This document shows positions 44,392 through 53,380 of a DNA stretch of 60,182 nt, one piece after another. The DNA comes from a bacterium (GTDB taxonomy: Bacteria; Bacteroidota; Rhodothermia; Balneolales; M1805). Every line of letters begins with the position of its first letter. Positions within the stretch are counted from its first letter, which is position 1. The translations under genes were made by a program, and so were the position numbers. Below the pieces are notes generated by a model. It did no database searches. It saw only the letters and a program-made list of their open reading frames with translations, and was not told the origin of the DNA. The stretch spans positions 1 to 60,182 of the forward strand of contig SBGQ01000149.1 in assembly GCA_006226965.1 (NCBI GenBank), read 5' to 3'.

Positions 44392-45018
44392 CTATTTTTG
44401 TGTTATCTCCATAAAATCAATATCCAGAACAGGGTATTCCTGCCAGTTTTTGTAATCATAATGCCACCATTCCGATTCCAAAGGTTCGAATCCGTATTTC
44501 ATCATGGTTTCTTTTAAAAGAGCCCGATTCGTTAAAACTGTATCAGATAGTTCGGTGTAGGAATGGCTTGCTTGCGGCAAAAATTCATCGTAAGTGGTTG
44601 GCATCGGTAACTCGTTGCCCTGTAAATCGGTAAGTGTGAGGTCTACCGCCGCCCCGCGATTATGTCGAGAACCTGTTTTTGGGTCGGCAACAAACTCCGG
44701 GTTGGGATACACTTCCCATAATTTTCGTTGTGCTGAAAGCGGACGATAGGCATCGTAAATTTTTAAGCCTAGGCCTTTTTCTTGTAATTCTTTTGCAATC
44801 TGTATGATTGCGTCACCTGCCTGTTTTACCAAAAATGCTTTAGCATCAGGATAAATGACTTGCTGTGTAAAATTGTTCGCAGTGGCATAACGAATATCCA
44901 AAAAAACACCATCTATTTGCTCTAAATCAACAAAAGTAACTGTCGGTTGAGGCGTTTTGTTTTTTGAGCAGCTCAAAATGCTTAGGGATAATAAAATCAG
45001 GCCGAATATTTTCATCAT
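44392..45018 (-). CDS. VanX-like D-alanyl-D-alanine dipeptidase, lipoprotein
   Basis: This M15D zinc dipeptidase cleaves D-Ala-D-Ala. I choose the Met whose ATG overlaps the upstream TGA (TGATG), giving about 208 residues; the next ATG is equally possible. The signal peptide ends in a lipobox (ILSC), so it acts outside the cytoplasmic membrane. Zinc ligands and the active site appear as SRHNRGAAVDLTL (His and Asp) and SEWWHYDY (catalytic Glu and third His). DIRYATANNF and YDAYRPLSAQ are also family-typical. In this setting it probably trims muropeptide stems rather than giving vancomycin resistance, since no vanHA-type genes are nearby. Confidence 0.88.
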   Translation of the reverse strand: MMKIFGLILLSLSILSCSKNKTPQPTVTFVDLEQIDGVFLDIRYATANNFTQQVIYPDAKAFLVKQAGDAIIQIAKELQEKGLGLKIYDAYRPLSAQRKLWEVYPNPEFVADPKTGSRHNRGAAVDLTLTDLQGNELPMPTTYDEFLPQASHSYTELSDTVLTNRALLKETMMKYGFEPLESEWWHYDYKNWQEYPVLDIDFMEITQK

Positions 45019-45935
45019 CAGAACCAATATTTCTTTGGTTGAGAAGGTGAATAGGTATCTGCAGGGTTATAATGCTGATAAATAGCTTTACTTACCGCAC
45101 GAACGTAAACACTTCCGTAATCATCGTATTCGTATCCGGCTTTTTCCTGGTCGTCTGTCATTGCACAAAAAACATACGTTCCGCCTTTTGAATGAACGAC
45201 AACAACTTCCGATTTTGCCTGACTTACAGCACCTTGTTTTGATGCAGTTTGTACTTCCGGCGGAATAACAGAAAGTGCTTCACCATCCCAAAACGAACGC
45301 GTAAGCATGCGATACATTTTTTCAGAGGCTTCCGTGCTGATTACTTTGCGTTCGTATATGGATTGAACTAAATGTGCCATTTCGCGTGGTGTTGTTTGTC
45401 CCCAACCAAATTTTTCTCGGTTGGCTTCTCGCCCCGGCGTTCTGGAATTTACGCGTGTATGTTCATATCCGGCTTGCTCCAACCATTCATTGATTGCAGT
45501 GCCTGAGCCGGCTAAATCTTGTAACCACAAACTGGCCGTGTTATCGCTTAATGCAAGCATAATGAAAACCAATTTGGCAACAGGGAACGTGGCGCCTTCT
45601 TTAGCAACATTTATGAAATCGTCTTCATACGTGTATTTAGGCTCCCCTGTATAGCTTACTAACTGGCTATAACCTAATTCACCTTTTTCGATTCGGTCAA
45701 AAATTTTAACCATAATCGGAACTTTAACCATGCTTGCCGAAGTAAAAACATCATCGGCATGAATGGCTATTTCCTCTTTTCTTTCTACATGATAAACATA
45801 CACACCGGCTCTGCCTTTGAAGTTGGAAATCAAAGTCTGCAATTCTTTTTCGAGCTGTTCTTTCGGTTCAATTTGCATAGAGCAAGCGGATAGGATTAAG
45901 GCTGCAAGAGTTGAAAAGAGGAAATAGGTTTTCAT
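45018..45935 (-). CDS. Class A beta-lactamase-like serine hydrolase, lipoprotein
   Basis: The lipobox is ILSAC (Cys18). The beta-lactamase/DD-peptidase fold is shown by S68-x-x-K71 (TSASMVKVP), the SDN loop S130-D131-N132 (LALSDNTAS) and a KTG-like K233-Q-G235. The stretch TRVNSRTPG aligns with the omega loop of TEM-type enzymes and has Thr where the deacylating Glu166 should be, and no ELN follows. It is therefore unlikely to be an efficient beta-lactamase and more likely acts as a D,D-carboxypeptidase or endopeptidase on muropeptides. It is translationally coupled to the VanX-like gene. Confidence 0.82.
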   Translation of the reverse strand: MKTYFLFSTLAALILSACSMQIEPKEQLEKELQTLISNFKGRAGVYVYHVERKEEIAIHADDVFTSASMVKVPIMVKIFDRIEKGELGYSQLVSYTGEPKYTYEDDFINVAKEGATFPVAKLVFIMLALSDNTASLWLQDLAGSGTAINEWLEQAGYEHTRVNSRTPGREANREKFGWGQTTPREMAHLVQSIYERKVISTEASEKMYRMLTRSFWDGEALSVIPPEVQTASKQGAVSQAKSEVVVVHSKGGTYVFCAMTDDQEKAGYEYDDYGSVYVRAVSKAIYQHYNPADTYSPSQPKKYWF

Positions 45936-45946
45936 GACACAAAATC

Positions 45947-47053
45947 TTATTGAGCGCTCAATTTAGCCTTTAATTTCATAATTCGCTTGTAGGATTTATC
46001 AATGCGAGCTTCTGAAATTTCGCCGGAACTAACCATTTTTTTGATGATTTGAACAGTTTTTGGGACAATATCTTCATCATAAATCAAATTATTGGCAAAT
46101 TGAAGAATATCAACACCTGCTAATACTTGCAGACGAATACCTTCTTCTAAACCGTAGTTTTCAATTACGTATTTGGTTTGTGGAGATTCACCGATAATCA
46201 CACCATCGTAACCTAATTTAGTTCTTAAAACATCTGTAATTACGGTTTTAGAAAGCGATGCAGGGTATTTAGTGTCGTATTTGTTCAGGAAAACGTGAGA
46301 AACCATAATAGCATCTACATCCACATCTTTATCTTCGATGAGTTTTTTATAGGGCTCTAATTCGCTTTCGCTCCAAGAGTTAGAAATGTCAAAAAAACCT
46401 TCGTGTTTTTTACCTGTTTCACTGCCAAAACCGGGGAAATGTTTTAAAGAACTGATAACACCTGACTCGTGTAAACCTTGGATATACGCTTTTGCATGGC
46501 GATATACGGTTTCCGGATTATCAGAAAAACTTCTGAATAATTTGGCTACGATAAGACTTTGTTTGTTAACTACGAGGTCAACTGATGGCGCAAAATTGAA
46601 ATTGATACCTACATTTTTTAGTTCGCTCCCAATTGCTTTTCCGGTTGCTTTAGTATCATCAAGGTTGTCTTTTTTACCGAGTTCCAGATGCGATTTATGG
46701 TTTTTGAAACCGTATTTACCATCTAAACGCTGAACTTTTCCGCCTTCTTGGTCAACCGCAATAAATAGCGGCGCTTTCGCCAATTTTTGAAGTTCAGTTG
46801 TAAGTTTTAATACCTGTTCTTTCGATTCAATATTTCGTACAGGTGAAGCAGTAGAGTTGTCTTTTTCATATAACACTACGCCGCCAAGATGGTTTTTTTG
46901 AATGTCTCTTGCTATGATAGGATTCTTGGAAACATCAGCTCCTCGGAATCCAACCAAAAGCATTTGGCCAATTTTTTCGTCAAGGCTTTGTGCCTGAACG
47001 AGTTGAGTTGCTAGTAATAAGCAAAGTGCAACAAACATCATTTTTGATTTCAT
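45947..47053 (-). CDS. Exported GH3 NagZ-like paralogue with substituted catalytic residues
   Basis: This 368-residue protein has a signal peptide (1-22, ending VQAQS) and the GH3 barrel of NagZ beta-N-acetylhexosaminidases: FIAVDQEGGKVQRL (98-109) and KHFPGFG (204-210). Compared with the neighbour at 47094, the dyad D-T-H becomes K215-K216-H217, and the nucleophile motif S-D-D-L becomes G288-E289-S290-P291. The nucleophilic Asp and the dyad Asp are thus missing while the sugar-binding motifs remain. A binding, regulatory or altered-chemistry role is likely. GAGG precedes the ATG by a few bases. It follows the canonical GH3 gene by 40 nt. Confidence 0.85.
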   Translation of the reverse strand: MKSKMMFVALCLLLATQLVQAQSLDEKIGQMLLVGFRGADVSKNPIIARDIQKNHLGGVVLYEKDNSTASPVRNIESKEQVLKLTTELQKLAKAPLFIAVDQEGGKVQRLDGKYGFKNHKSHLELGKKDNLDDTKATGKAIGSELKNVGINFNFAPSVDLVVNKQSLIVAKLFRSFSDNPETVYRHAKAYIQGLHESGVISSLKHFPGFGSETGKKHEGFFDISNSWSESELEPYKKLIEDKDVDVDAIMVSHVFLNKYDTKYPASLSKTVITDVLRTKLGYDGVIIGESPQTKYVIENYGLEEGIRLQVLAGVDILQFANNLIYDEDIVPKTVQIIKKMVSSGEISEARIDKSYKRIMKLKAKLSAQ

Positions 47054-47093
47054 AGATCCTCAATATAATTTGGAATTGTTTTATGGTTACTGT

Positions 47094-48137
47094 CTATTGT
47101 TTTAAGTATTTGTTTTTGAAGTCTTTAATACGGAAGTAGTTGTCCTCTAAAGTCTTAATGCTTAAGTCTCCTTTGTCGATAGCACGTTTTATGATGTCTA
47201 AAACCTGTTTAGCGTCCTTAGGCTGTTTTGCAAGGTTGTTTCCCAAGCAAATCATGTTTACTCCGGCATTTAGGGCTAAAGGAATGGCTGTTTCGAGTCC
47301 GTATTTTTCAGTGATGGCGCCCATTTGAAGGTCATCGCTGATAATTAACCCTTTGAAGCCGTATTTTTCTCTTAACATCCCGGTTAATACGGTTTTGGAT
47401 AGGGTTGATGGGTGATCGGGGTCAAGGTGACGGTTAAAAATATGTGAGCTCATAACTACTTGGTCGTAGCCCGTGTTGAATAACATATCGTACGGAATTA
47501 GCTCCAAATCATTCCATGTTTCACTCACATCTGTAAAACCCAAGTGGGTATCGCCAAAAGAACTTCCATGCCCAGGGAAGTGTTTAATTCCGGCAAGAAC
47601 ATCGTATTGATTTAAGCCTTTAATGTAGGCTTCGGCATGTTCGTAAACCTTAATCGGGTCGGAAGAAAAACTGCGCTGTTTACCATGGATAATTGGGTTT
47701 TCCAGGTTGGTATCAACATCAACACAAGGAGCAAAGTTTAGATTGATACCTGCATTTGCTAATGTTTGACCAATGAGTTGACCTTCTTCGAGTGTTTCAT
47801 CCAAATTATCTAATTTGCCAAGCGTTTGGTGTGAACGTGTTGTTGGGAAACCATAATCCGCTTTTAAGCGATTTACTACACCGCCTTCTTGATCTATGCT
47901 GATAAATAAGGGGGCTTCGGAAACGGATTGTAGGTCAGCGCATAGTTTTTTTACTTGATCCGGCGATTTTATGTTGTGGACAGGTTCGTTCTGAACCATA
48001 TCCTTATCAAATAAAATGACTCCAGCTAAGCCGAATTCTTTAATTTGTTCAACTATAGAAGGGTTTTGTTCTATAGAACTACCTCTAAAGCCAAGTATTA
48101 ATGTTGATCCTACTAGTTTTTCTAATGAAATAGACAT
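47094..48137 (-). CDS. nagZ: NagZ-like beta-N-acetylhexosaminidase (GH3)
   Basis: This 347-residue protein has no signal peptide, so it is cytoplasmic. GH3/NagZ motifs are complete: FISIDQEGGVVNRL (78-91), R-SF in GKQRSFSSDP, KHFPGHG (185-191) followed by the catalytic dyad D196-T-H198, and ISDDLQM with nucleophile D268. NagZ releases GlcNAc from GlcNAc-anhMurNAc peptides after AmpG import, which fits the permease gene four genes downstream in this run. It lies directly upstream of an exported, catalytically altered paralogue. Confidence 0.9.
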   Translation of the reverse strand: MSISLEKLVGSTLILGFRGSSIEQNPSIVEQIKEFGLAGVILFDKDMVQNEPVHNIKSPDQVKKLCADLQSVSEAPLFISIDQEGGVVNRLKADYGFPTTRSHQTLGKLDNLDETLEEGQLIGQTLANAGINLNFAPCVDVDTNLENPIIHGKQRSFSSDPIKVYEHAEAYIKGLNQYDVLAGIKHFPGHGSSFGDTHLGFTDVSETWNDLELIPYDMLFNTGYDQVVMSSHIFNRHLDPDHPSTLSKTVLTGMLREKYGFKGLIISDDLQMGAITEKYGLETAIPLALNAGVNMICLGNNLAKQPKDAKQVLDIIKRAIDKGDLSIKTLEDNYFRIKDFKNKYLKQ

Positions 48138-48192
48138 GGTTCTCTTTTATTAATCCTATTCAATTGTTGTGTGTTTTATCATCAAGACATCC

Positions 48193-48789
48193 CTAAAATT
48201 CCATCCCAAAGCCAATTGAAAACGGGAAATCGGCAATTTGTTTAAATCCTACATGCTCGTAGAATCCGATTGCTGTTTCATTTCTTTTCCCGACTTCAAG
48301 ATGTAAGCCTCTCACTCCTTTGAGCTTGAGTTTGGATATAAATGTTTCTATAAGTTCTTTACCATTCCCGCCACCTTGACCTTCCGGTAAAATATCTATG
48401 TGAAGGTGTGCAGGAAAAGCCTTGTATTCCGGCTTAAAATGGTACCCTGTATGCACAATTCGCTGTAATATGGCTTGTATTCCTACCGCAGATTCCGGTG
48501 GCTTAGCTGTTCTGCTTTGTAATTCCGGCAACCATTGTTGCTCCATAAAGATTTGGAAAGCAGCAGAATCAGAAGTTCCGGTTATATAGCCCACAGGCTT
48601 TTTATCAACTACTAAAACTTGTGTTAGCTCTGGCTCAAATTGTAAATACGGAGCTAAAAAAAACTGAGCAGGTAACCATGGTTCTTCTAAAAGTGCACTT
48701 GCATCCTTACCGCTATTCGCTGTTTTCAGGCAAACATCATATAAATAGGGTAAATCCAACGGATGATATGTTCGAATAAGTGCAGCCAA
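48193..48789 (-). CDS. GNAT family N-acetyltransferase
   Basis: This 198-residue acyltransferase has the GNAT acetyl-CoA motif at HLHIDILPEGQGGGNGKELIETFI (about 127-150) and the C-terminal LHLEVGKRNETAIGFYEHVGF. Residues 1-70 (YHPLDLPYLYDVCLKTANSGKDASAL) resemble GNAT proteins related to the C-terminal domain of O-GlcNAcase-type acetyltransferases. Its position between a phosphoesterase and NagZ makes an amino sugar or muropeptide a plausible acceptor, but this is context only. Confidence 0.82.
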   Translation of the reverse strand: MAALIRTYHPLDLPYLYDVCLKTANSGKDASALLEEPWLPAQFFLAPYLQFEPELTQVLVVDKKPVGYITGTSDSAAFQIFMEQQWLPELQSRTAKPPESAVGIQAILQRIVHTGYHFKPEYKAFPAHLHIDILPEGQGGGNGKELIETFISKLKLKGVRGLHLEVGKRNETAIGFYEHVGFKQIADFPFSIGFGMEF

Positions 48790-48792
48790 TGC

Positions 48793-49839
48793 TTATTTAT
48801 GGGTTTCAGCGTTAAATAAACTGTCCTGTGTTGCTTGGAATCGACTTAATTCATCAATTCTCATTTTCTCGGTTTTGTCTTCCGGCTCAAGCTGATGTTT
48901 CCATTCAAACACCTCTCTGTGCCAGCTAACAATGTCCGAATCGTTAAGTTCTAAAACGGTATAACCGGGTTCAAATCCGAGCCAGTTTCCGCCCCACCAA
49001 GCCGCCGATGCTGCCTGCGAAGTAATGTATCGGACATCATTAAAAATGAAATCTTCCGACATGTGTGTATGCCCTTGAAGGAGTGCTTTTACATTATGTC
49101 TTTCAAGAATCAGGCGCAGTTCTTTGTTATCCTGAACCACTAAGTGATTCATGGCTTTCATGGAAAAGTCGGCATTAATTTGCCCCATGTGGTTGAAGCA
49201 GGCGTGGTGTGAAACAACGATTTTCGGTTTTCCCGGATGTTTGCCTAAATCGTAGCGTAACCAGTTTAACTGTTCTTCACCAATTCTCGCTTCGTAACTA
49301 GGTCCATCAGCGGAGTCGATTTGAAAATTGGAGTTTAAAACAGCAAAATGCCAACCTTTATGGTCGAAGCTGTAGTAAGGATTTTTCATCCCAACTCGAT
49401 CCATAATGTACTTTGTGCCTAATTCCGGGTGCGTTACAGGTACTTTTCTTCTAGCTGATAATCCCAATAAATCATGATTTCCGATACAAGGATACCAAGG
49501 CATCTTCAGTCGGTCTGAATGAGTTTTAAAGATGCGAATCTGTTCATCAAACTTGTCCAAATCTGTGTATAAGCCATCGAATGCCATATCGCCGCCCATA
49601 AGAACAAAGTCCGGTTGGGCAACAAGATTGTTGATAGAATCGATACACTTGCCATAACCAACAACGCCTTTTCTGCGTGGTGTTACATGCGGGTCGGTTA
49701 AGTGCACTATTTGAAAAGTTTTTGTATCAGACCCGGTTTTTAGGGCAGAACTTTTCTCCCAAGGAGAAAGTCCTGCGCCTAAAACTCCTAAGCCAAACTT
49801 CCTTAAAAAACTCCTGCGCGAATTGGAATTTAATTTCAT
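48793..49839 (-). CDS. Tat-exported calcineurin-like metallophosphoesterase
   Basis: This 348-residue enzyme has a twin-arginine signal (SRRSFLRKFG near residue 7). All five dinuclear-metal motifs are visible: HLTDPHVTP (about 46), GGDMAFDG, IGNHDLLG, VSHHACFNHMG and LQGHTHMSED. Such enzymes cleave phosphomonoesters or diesters in the periplasm; the substrate is unknown. In this run it could release phosphate from cell-wall or nucleotide-sugar fragments. The gap to the upstream amidase gene is 10 nt and to the downstream GNAT gene 3 nt. Confidence 0.9.
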   Translation of the reverse strand: MKLNSNSRRSFLRKFGLGVLGAGLSPWEKSSALKTGSDTKTFQIVHLTDPHVTPRRKGVVGYGKCIDSINNLVAQPDFVLMGGDMAFDGLYTDLDKFDEQIRIFKTHSDRLKMPWYPCIGNHDLLGLSARRKVPVTHPELGTKYIMDRVGMKNPYYSFDHKGWHFAVLNSNFQIDSADGPSYEARIGEEQLNWLRYDLGKHPGKPKIVVSHHACFNHMGQINADFSMKAMNHLVVQDNKELRLILERHNVKALLQGHTHMSEDFIFNDVRYITSQAASAAWWGGNWLGFEPGYTVLELNDSDIVSWHREVFEWKHQLEPEDKTEKMRIDELSRFQATQDSLFNAETHK

Positions 49840-49849
49840 GTTTCGATGC

Positions 49850-52363
49850 TTATTTCATCAAAATCATTTTTTTGGTAAGAACTACATTGTTGGCTTCTAG
49901 GCGGTAGATATACATACCCGTTGCCAAATTTGCAGCATTAAATTGAACTGTATGTGAACCGGCACTAAATGTTTGATTGGAAACAGTTGCAACTTGTTGT
50001 CCCACAGAGTTATAAACGGTTATTTTCACATTTGCCATTTCCGGTAATTCAAACTGAATGGAAGTACTCGGGTTAAATGGATTCGGATAATTCTGCTTCA
50101 ACTGAATACTAGTAGGTAGTTCAGAAAACGGATTTTCTTCATTTGAAACGGGAGTTGCATAAGCAATGGAACGAAAATCATCGAATGCGAAATAACCGGA
50201 ACTAATATCGCCGCCGCCATAGGTGAGTTGGAAGCTATCAACATAGGCACTTCCGTTAAGTACACCATCTCCGTTTACCCAAGCAACTATTGGGTCGGTT
50301 CCCAAATTCCAGGAAATTAATTTCCAACCAATCCAGTCTACAGTAAACCAAGAGCTGCCTTCTAGTTGGTTGCTTCCGTCACGAAGCATAAATCTGAATT
50401 TATTTCCCGAACCATCTCCAAACACATATGCCTGAATTGTAGATGCGGTTGTGAAGCGACGTGACTGCGGTGCGCTACTCGGGGCTAAGTATAAACGAAT
50501 AAGATTTTCCGGTGCCGCGGTATCCCATCCATAATGAACTACTAAGCTTGCCGTGCTGGAGCCGGTTTTGTTAAAAAGTGTTGTACTGCGTTCACTTGAA
50601 GTTACTTCGGTAATGATTCCAGTTGTACTACCACTTTGTTGAGGCAGCCACCACGAATCGATTGAAGCATCAAAATTATCAATTGATTGAATGCTGGAGA
50701 CGCGTTCATTGTTGGTCGTAAAATAGCCTTTACGATCTGCTCCTAGTGCGTTACCTGTAGTATCGGTTAGTGTTCCTTTTATGTGTACAAAGTATTTTGT
50801 CGAGAGTTTTAAAGAGTCTTGCGGAAAGAATGTAATTGCAGATCTACTTCCAACGGAATAAGTCTCGATAATTCCTGTTACTGAATGGTCTCCGCTTTCA
50901 CTAATTACAGATATAGTTTCGTCGGTAACACTAGTGTGATCAATTAACTCGTCAAACAAAACAGAAATGGATGGTTTTTTATCAGTGATAGTAACATTAT
51001 GTGGGTAAAGAGATACCACTTTGGGACTTGTTACATCTGGACTGCCTGTTGTAAACGCTAACGCATAATCTGTTCCGGCTTCACCATTTGCATCTCCATC
51101 GAAACCGTGTTTATAAGCCGAATTATCTGTAGCAGTTTCAGCAATTGTTAAAACATAATCTGTGTTGAATGCTAATGAATCAGTATAAATTGAAAGCGTT
51201 GAAGTGTTTATCCAATAGTATCTGAGTGCTGCATAAGGAGTAATCGAAATTGCTTGCTCAACACTTTCTTTATCCATAGCTCTGCTAAAGTTGATAAAAA
51301 TTCGTTGTGTTGGATTTACAATAGGGTTGTTGCCACCAGGATCAGTGCTCGTTATAAACGGCGGTTTTTTTGAAACCAACTGAATATTTTGAAATGTTAT
51401 TTCTTTGTTTTTTATATCGATATCGAGCGTGTCAGAATAATAATCTGGATGCGAAACAATTAATTGAGAAGTTTCATTTACTAGACTATCAATATAGAAA
51501 AAACCATTTCGTAGTTGTTCAGGATCAGAACTGTGTTTGTAGAATACTGATTGGTATGTATCTGTGGTATAGGAGCGGTTTTGTATAGAAGCTACAGCCC
51601 CGTTGAGTAATAATCCGCTTTCAGCGTCCTTAATTTCACCGGATAATATGCCAACGTCCGGACGATCTATACCGTGGTATTTTAATATTGCCCAATAAGC
51701 AGAACGGCCTTCTAGTTTTTTATAACCTTCGTTAATATTTCTTTGTTGTTGATAAGGGTTCGTGTGAAATCCAGCCTCGCTTAAGACTGAAGCCATGCTT
51801 GATTGACGATTTACATGTAGGTATGGCCAAGTGTTTGCATGATTATCAACAAGTCCTTGGTAGAAAATACGGTCAGCATAATTTCCACGTCTGCCGATTT
51901 GCATGTTTTGCGTTAAAATAGTGTCAATATAGGCTCCCATCAAACCACCGCCATGAGGTGTTTTTTCAATAGTTTGCCCACCTTGTCTCCATCCGCCATA
52001 TAGCATTAGCGTACTATTGGATGATGAACCACCGGCATCACTATGGATAGAGTAGTAAAAGTCGGCACCCAAAGAATTTGCTAAATCAGTTCGCTGAGCC
52101 AAGCTTATTATAATCTGATCATCCATTCTACTCATGTAAACAGTATCAATATCTGTTTCGGTTAGTAAGAGATCTCGAAGGTGCATTGCAACTCTGAGTG
52201 TCTTTTGGGCTTCAGAATAGTTATATAAACCCATGTTTTCTGTTTGGGAATGCCCCGGGTCTATAAATAGTGTCCAACCGCTTAATCCGGTTACTTTTTG
52301 GGCTTGAACTTGAATTTGTGTGAGAGCAAATAGGGTAATAATAGCAATAGATAATTTTCTCAT
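49850..52363 (-). CDS. T9SS-exported N-acetylmuramoyl-L-alanine amidase
   Basis: This 837-residue protein has a signal peptide (1-22). Residues about 30-230 are an Amidase_3 zinc amidase with the ligand and catalytic set H38 (DPGHSQ), E51 (YSEAQ), H107 (YSIHSDA) and E196 (SEAGFHTNP). A CarboxypepD_reg-like domain (GILSGEIKDAESGLLLNGAVA) and two SbsA-type Ig domains (NPTQRIFINFSRAMDKE, KPSISVLFDELID) follow, then a jelly-roll-like region (about 560-740). The type A T9SS sorting domain (NYPNPFNPSTSIQF near 758, ending KKMILMK) sends it across the outer membrane. It could therefore act on external peptidoglycan rather than on the cell's own sacculus. Confidence 0.9.
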   Translation of the reverse strand: MRKLSIAIITLFALTQIQVQAQKVTGLSGWTLFIDPGHSQTENMGLYNYSEAQKTLRVAMHLRDLLLTETDIDTVYMSRMDDQIIISLAQRTDLANSLGADFYYSIHSDAGGSSSNSTLMLYGGWRQGGQTIEKTPHGGGLMGAYIDTILTQNMQIGRRGNYADRIFYQGLVDNHANTWPYLHVNRQSSMASVLSEAGFHTNPYQQQRNINEGYKKLEGRSAYWAILKYHGIDRPDVGILSGEIKDAESGLLLNGAVASIQNRSYTTDTYQSVFYKHSSDPEQLRNGFFYIDSLVNETSQLIVSHPDYYSDTLDIDIKNKEITFQNIQLVSKKPPFITSTDPGGNNPIVNPTQRIFINFSRAMDKESVEQAISITPYAALRYYWINTSTLSIYTDSLAFNTDYVLTIAETATDNSAYKHGFDGDANGEAGTDYALAFTTGSPDVTSPKVVSLYPHNVTITDKKPSISVLFDELIDHTSVTDETISVISESGDHSVTGIIETYSVGSRSAITFFPQDSLKLSTKYFVHIKGTLTDTTGNALGADRKGYFTTNNERVSSIQSIDNFDASIDSWWLPQQSGSTTGIITEVTSSERSTTLFNKTGSSTASLVVHYGWDTAAPENLIRLYLAPSSAPQSRRFTTASTIQAYVFGDGSGNKFRFMLRDGSNQLEGSSWFTVDWIGWKLISWNLGTDPIVAWVNGDGVLNGSAYVDSFQLTYGGGDISSGYFAFDDFRSIAYATPVSNEENPFSELPTSIQLKQNYPNPFNPSTSIQFELPEMANVKITVYNSVGQQVATVSNQTFSAGSHTVQFNAANLATGMYIYRLEANNVVLTKKMILMK

Positions 52364-52384
52364 TTTCTAAAACCTCTTTAAATC

Positions 52385-53344
52385 TTATTCAGTTATCGTT
52401 TCAACAGCAATAAGAAACAACTTGCCCTCAGTTGGCGAGTCGAATACAATTTCTTTGCCATTAGGAGACCATGATGGATTCATTGCAAGAGGAGAAAAAT
52501 TTCCTGTTAAATTAAAAGACTTAGATCCGTCAATACTTTTTACCATGATATCGGAGCGTGTGTAGCTGTGTCCGTTGTCATCTGCTTGCATATACACAAT
52601 AAATTTCCCGTCCGGCGAGAATGATGGTCTATTTCCAGTGCCTAAATCAGTAAGTTCTTGAGTTTCAAGATTCATTACATATAGGTTTCCACCGTAAACT
52701 TCAAAAGCTGCATATTTTGCATCAGGAGAGAGTACCTCGTTTAAAAGGGGTTGTTCAAACGGTGGACGGATGATTTCAACGCCATTTAATGAGTAAAGCT
52801 TGAGTTCTTTATTCTCATAGTTTAACACCTTCGTTACAAGCTCGTTAGATGGGGCAGGAATAGCCTTTTGAAGAGTTACGTAATTCTTGTTTTCAGTAAA
52901 ACGAACATCTGAGCCTACAAAAATCGGCAAATCAGGGATTTTCGACTCAAAGTTTGTTAGTTGTTTTGTTGATTTTTCTGCAACATTTACAAGAACGACG
53001 GCATGTTTGCTTCGTTTATTTTCAACCATGGTTTCTCTTGCCAATATGAATTCTCCGTCGGGCGACCATTGAAACCCAAATCCAATTCCTGTTCGTTGCG
53101 CAAGTAAGCTCGCCGTTTTAGTTTGAGTGTCAAGTATGTATACTTGATCGTTGCCTGGAGTTGAGAAAGCAATTTGTTTCCCTGATGGAGACCATTTTGG
53201 GCGTTGTGCATTAATAATGTCAATATTAATTGCTTGTGGTTCACCGACTTTTAGAGATTGTGCATAACTAGAATTGTGTACGTACATAATGTGCATAATG
53301 ATTGCAATTATGAGCACTGTCTTATTCTTCACTGATTTAACCAT
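52385..53344 (-). CDS. TolB-like PD40 beta-propeller protein
   Basis: This 319-residue exported protein has a signal peptide (cleavage near SSYAQS). The body is built of WD40/PD40 blades: RPKWSPSGKQIAFSTPG, FGFQWSPDGEFILARE, NEVLSPDAKYAAFEVYGGNLYVMNLETQEL, NRPSFSPDGKFIVYMQ and NPSWSPNGKEIVFDSP. It resembles the propeller part of TolB without the N-terminal TolB domain. A binding role in the periplasm is likely. It is the first gene of the minus-strand run that includes the amidase (21-nt gap), and it is divergent from the TonB receptor gene at 53787. Confidence 0.82.
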   Translation of the reverse strand: MVKSVKNKTVLIIAIIMHIMYVHNSSYAQSLKVGEPQAINIDIINAQRPKWSPSGKQIAFSTPGNDQVYILDTQTKTASLLAQRTGIGFGFQWSPDGEFILARETMVENKRSKHAVVLVNVAEKSTKQLTNFESKIPDLPIFVGSDVRFTENKNYVTLQKAIPAPSNELVTKVLNYENKELKLYSLNGVEIIRPPFEQPLLNEVLSPDAKYAAFEVYGGNLYVMNLETQELTDLGTGNRPSFSPDGKFIVYMQADDNGHSYTRSDIMVKSIDGSKSFNLTGNFSPLAMNPSWSPNGKEIVFDSPTEGKLFLIAVETITE

Positions 53345-53372
53345 GTTTCGAGATTTATTAGTTGATTCAAAA

Positions 53373-53380
53373 AAGCGCTT
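53373..53380. promoter_or_regulatory. AAGCGCTT palindrome upstream of the TolB-like gene
   Basis: The 8-bp palindrome AAGCGCTT sits 29 bp before the ATG at 53344 (minus strand). It has the central CpG and A/T flanks typical of LacI-family operators. Confidence 0.4.

Noticed and set aside
44392-45018. Vancomycin resistance cluster
   Set aside because: Only a VanX-like dipeptidase is present; there is no VanH, VanA-type ligase or VanRS, and the gene sits in a muropeptide-processing run.
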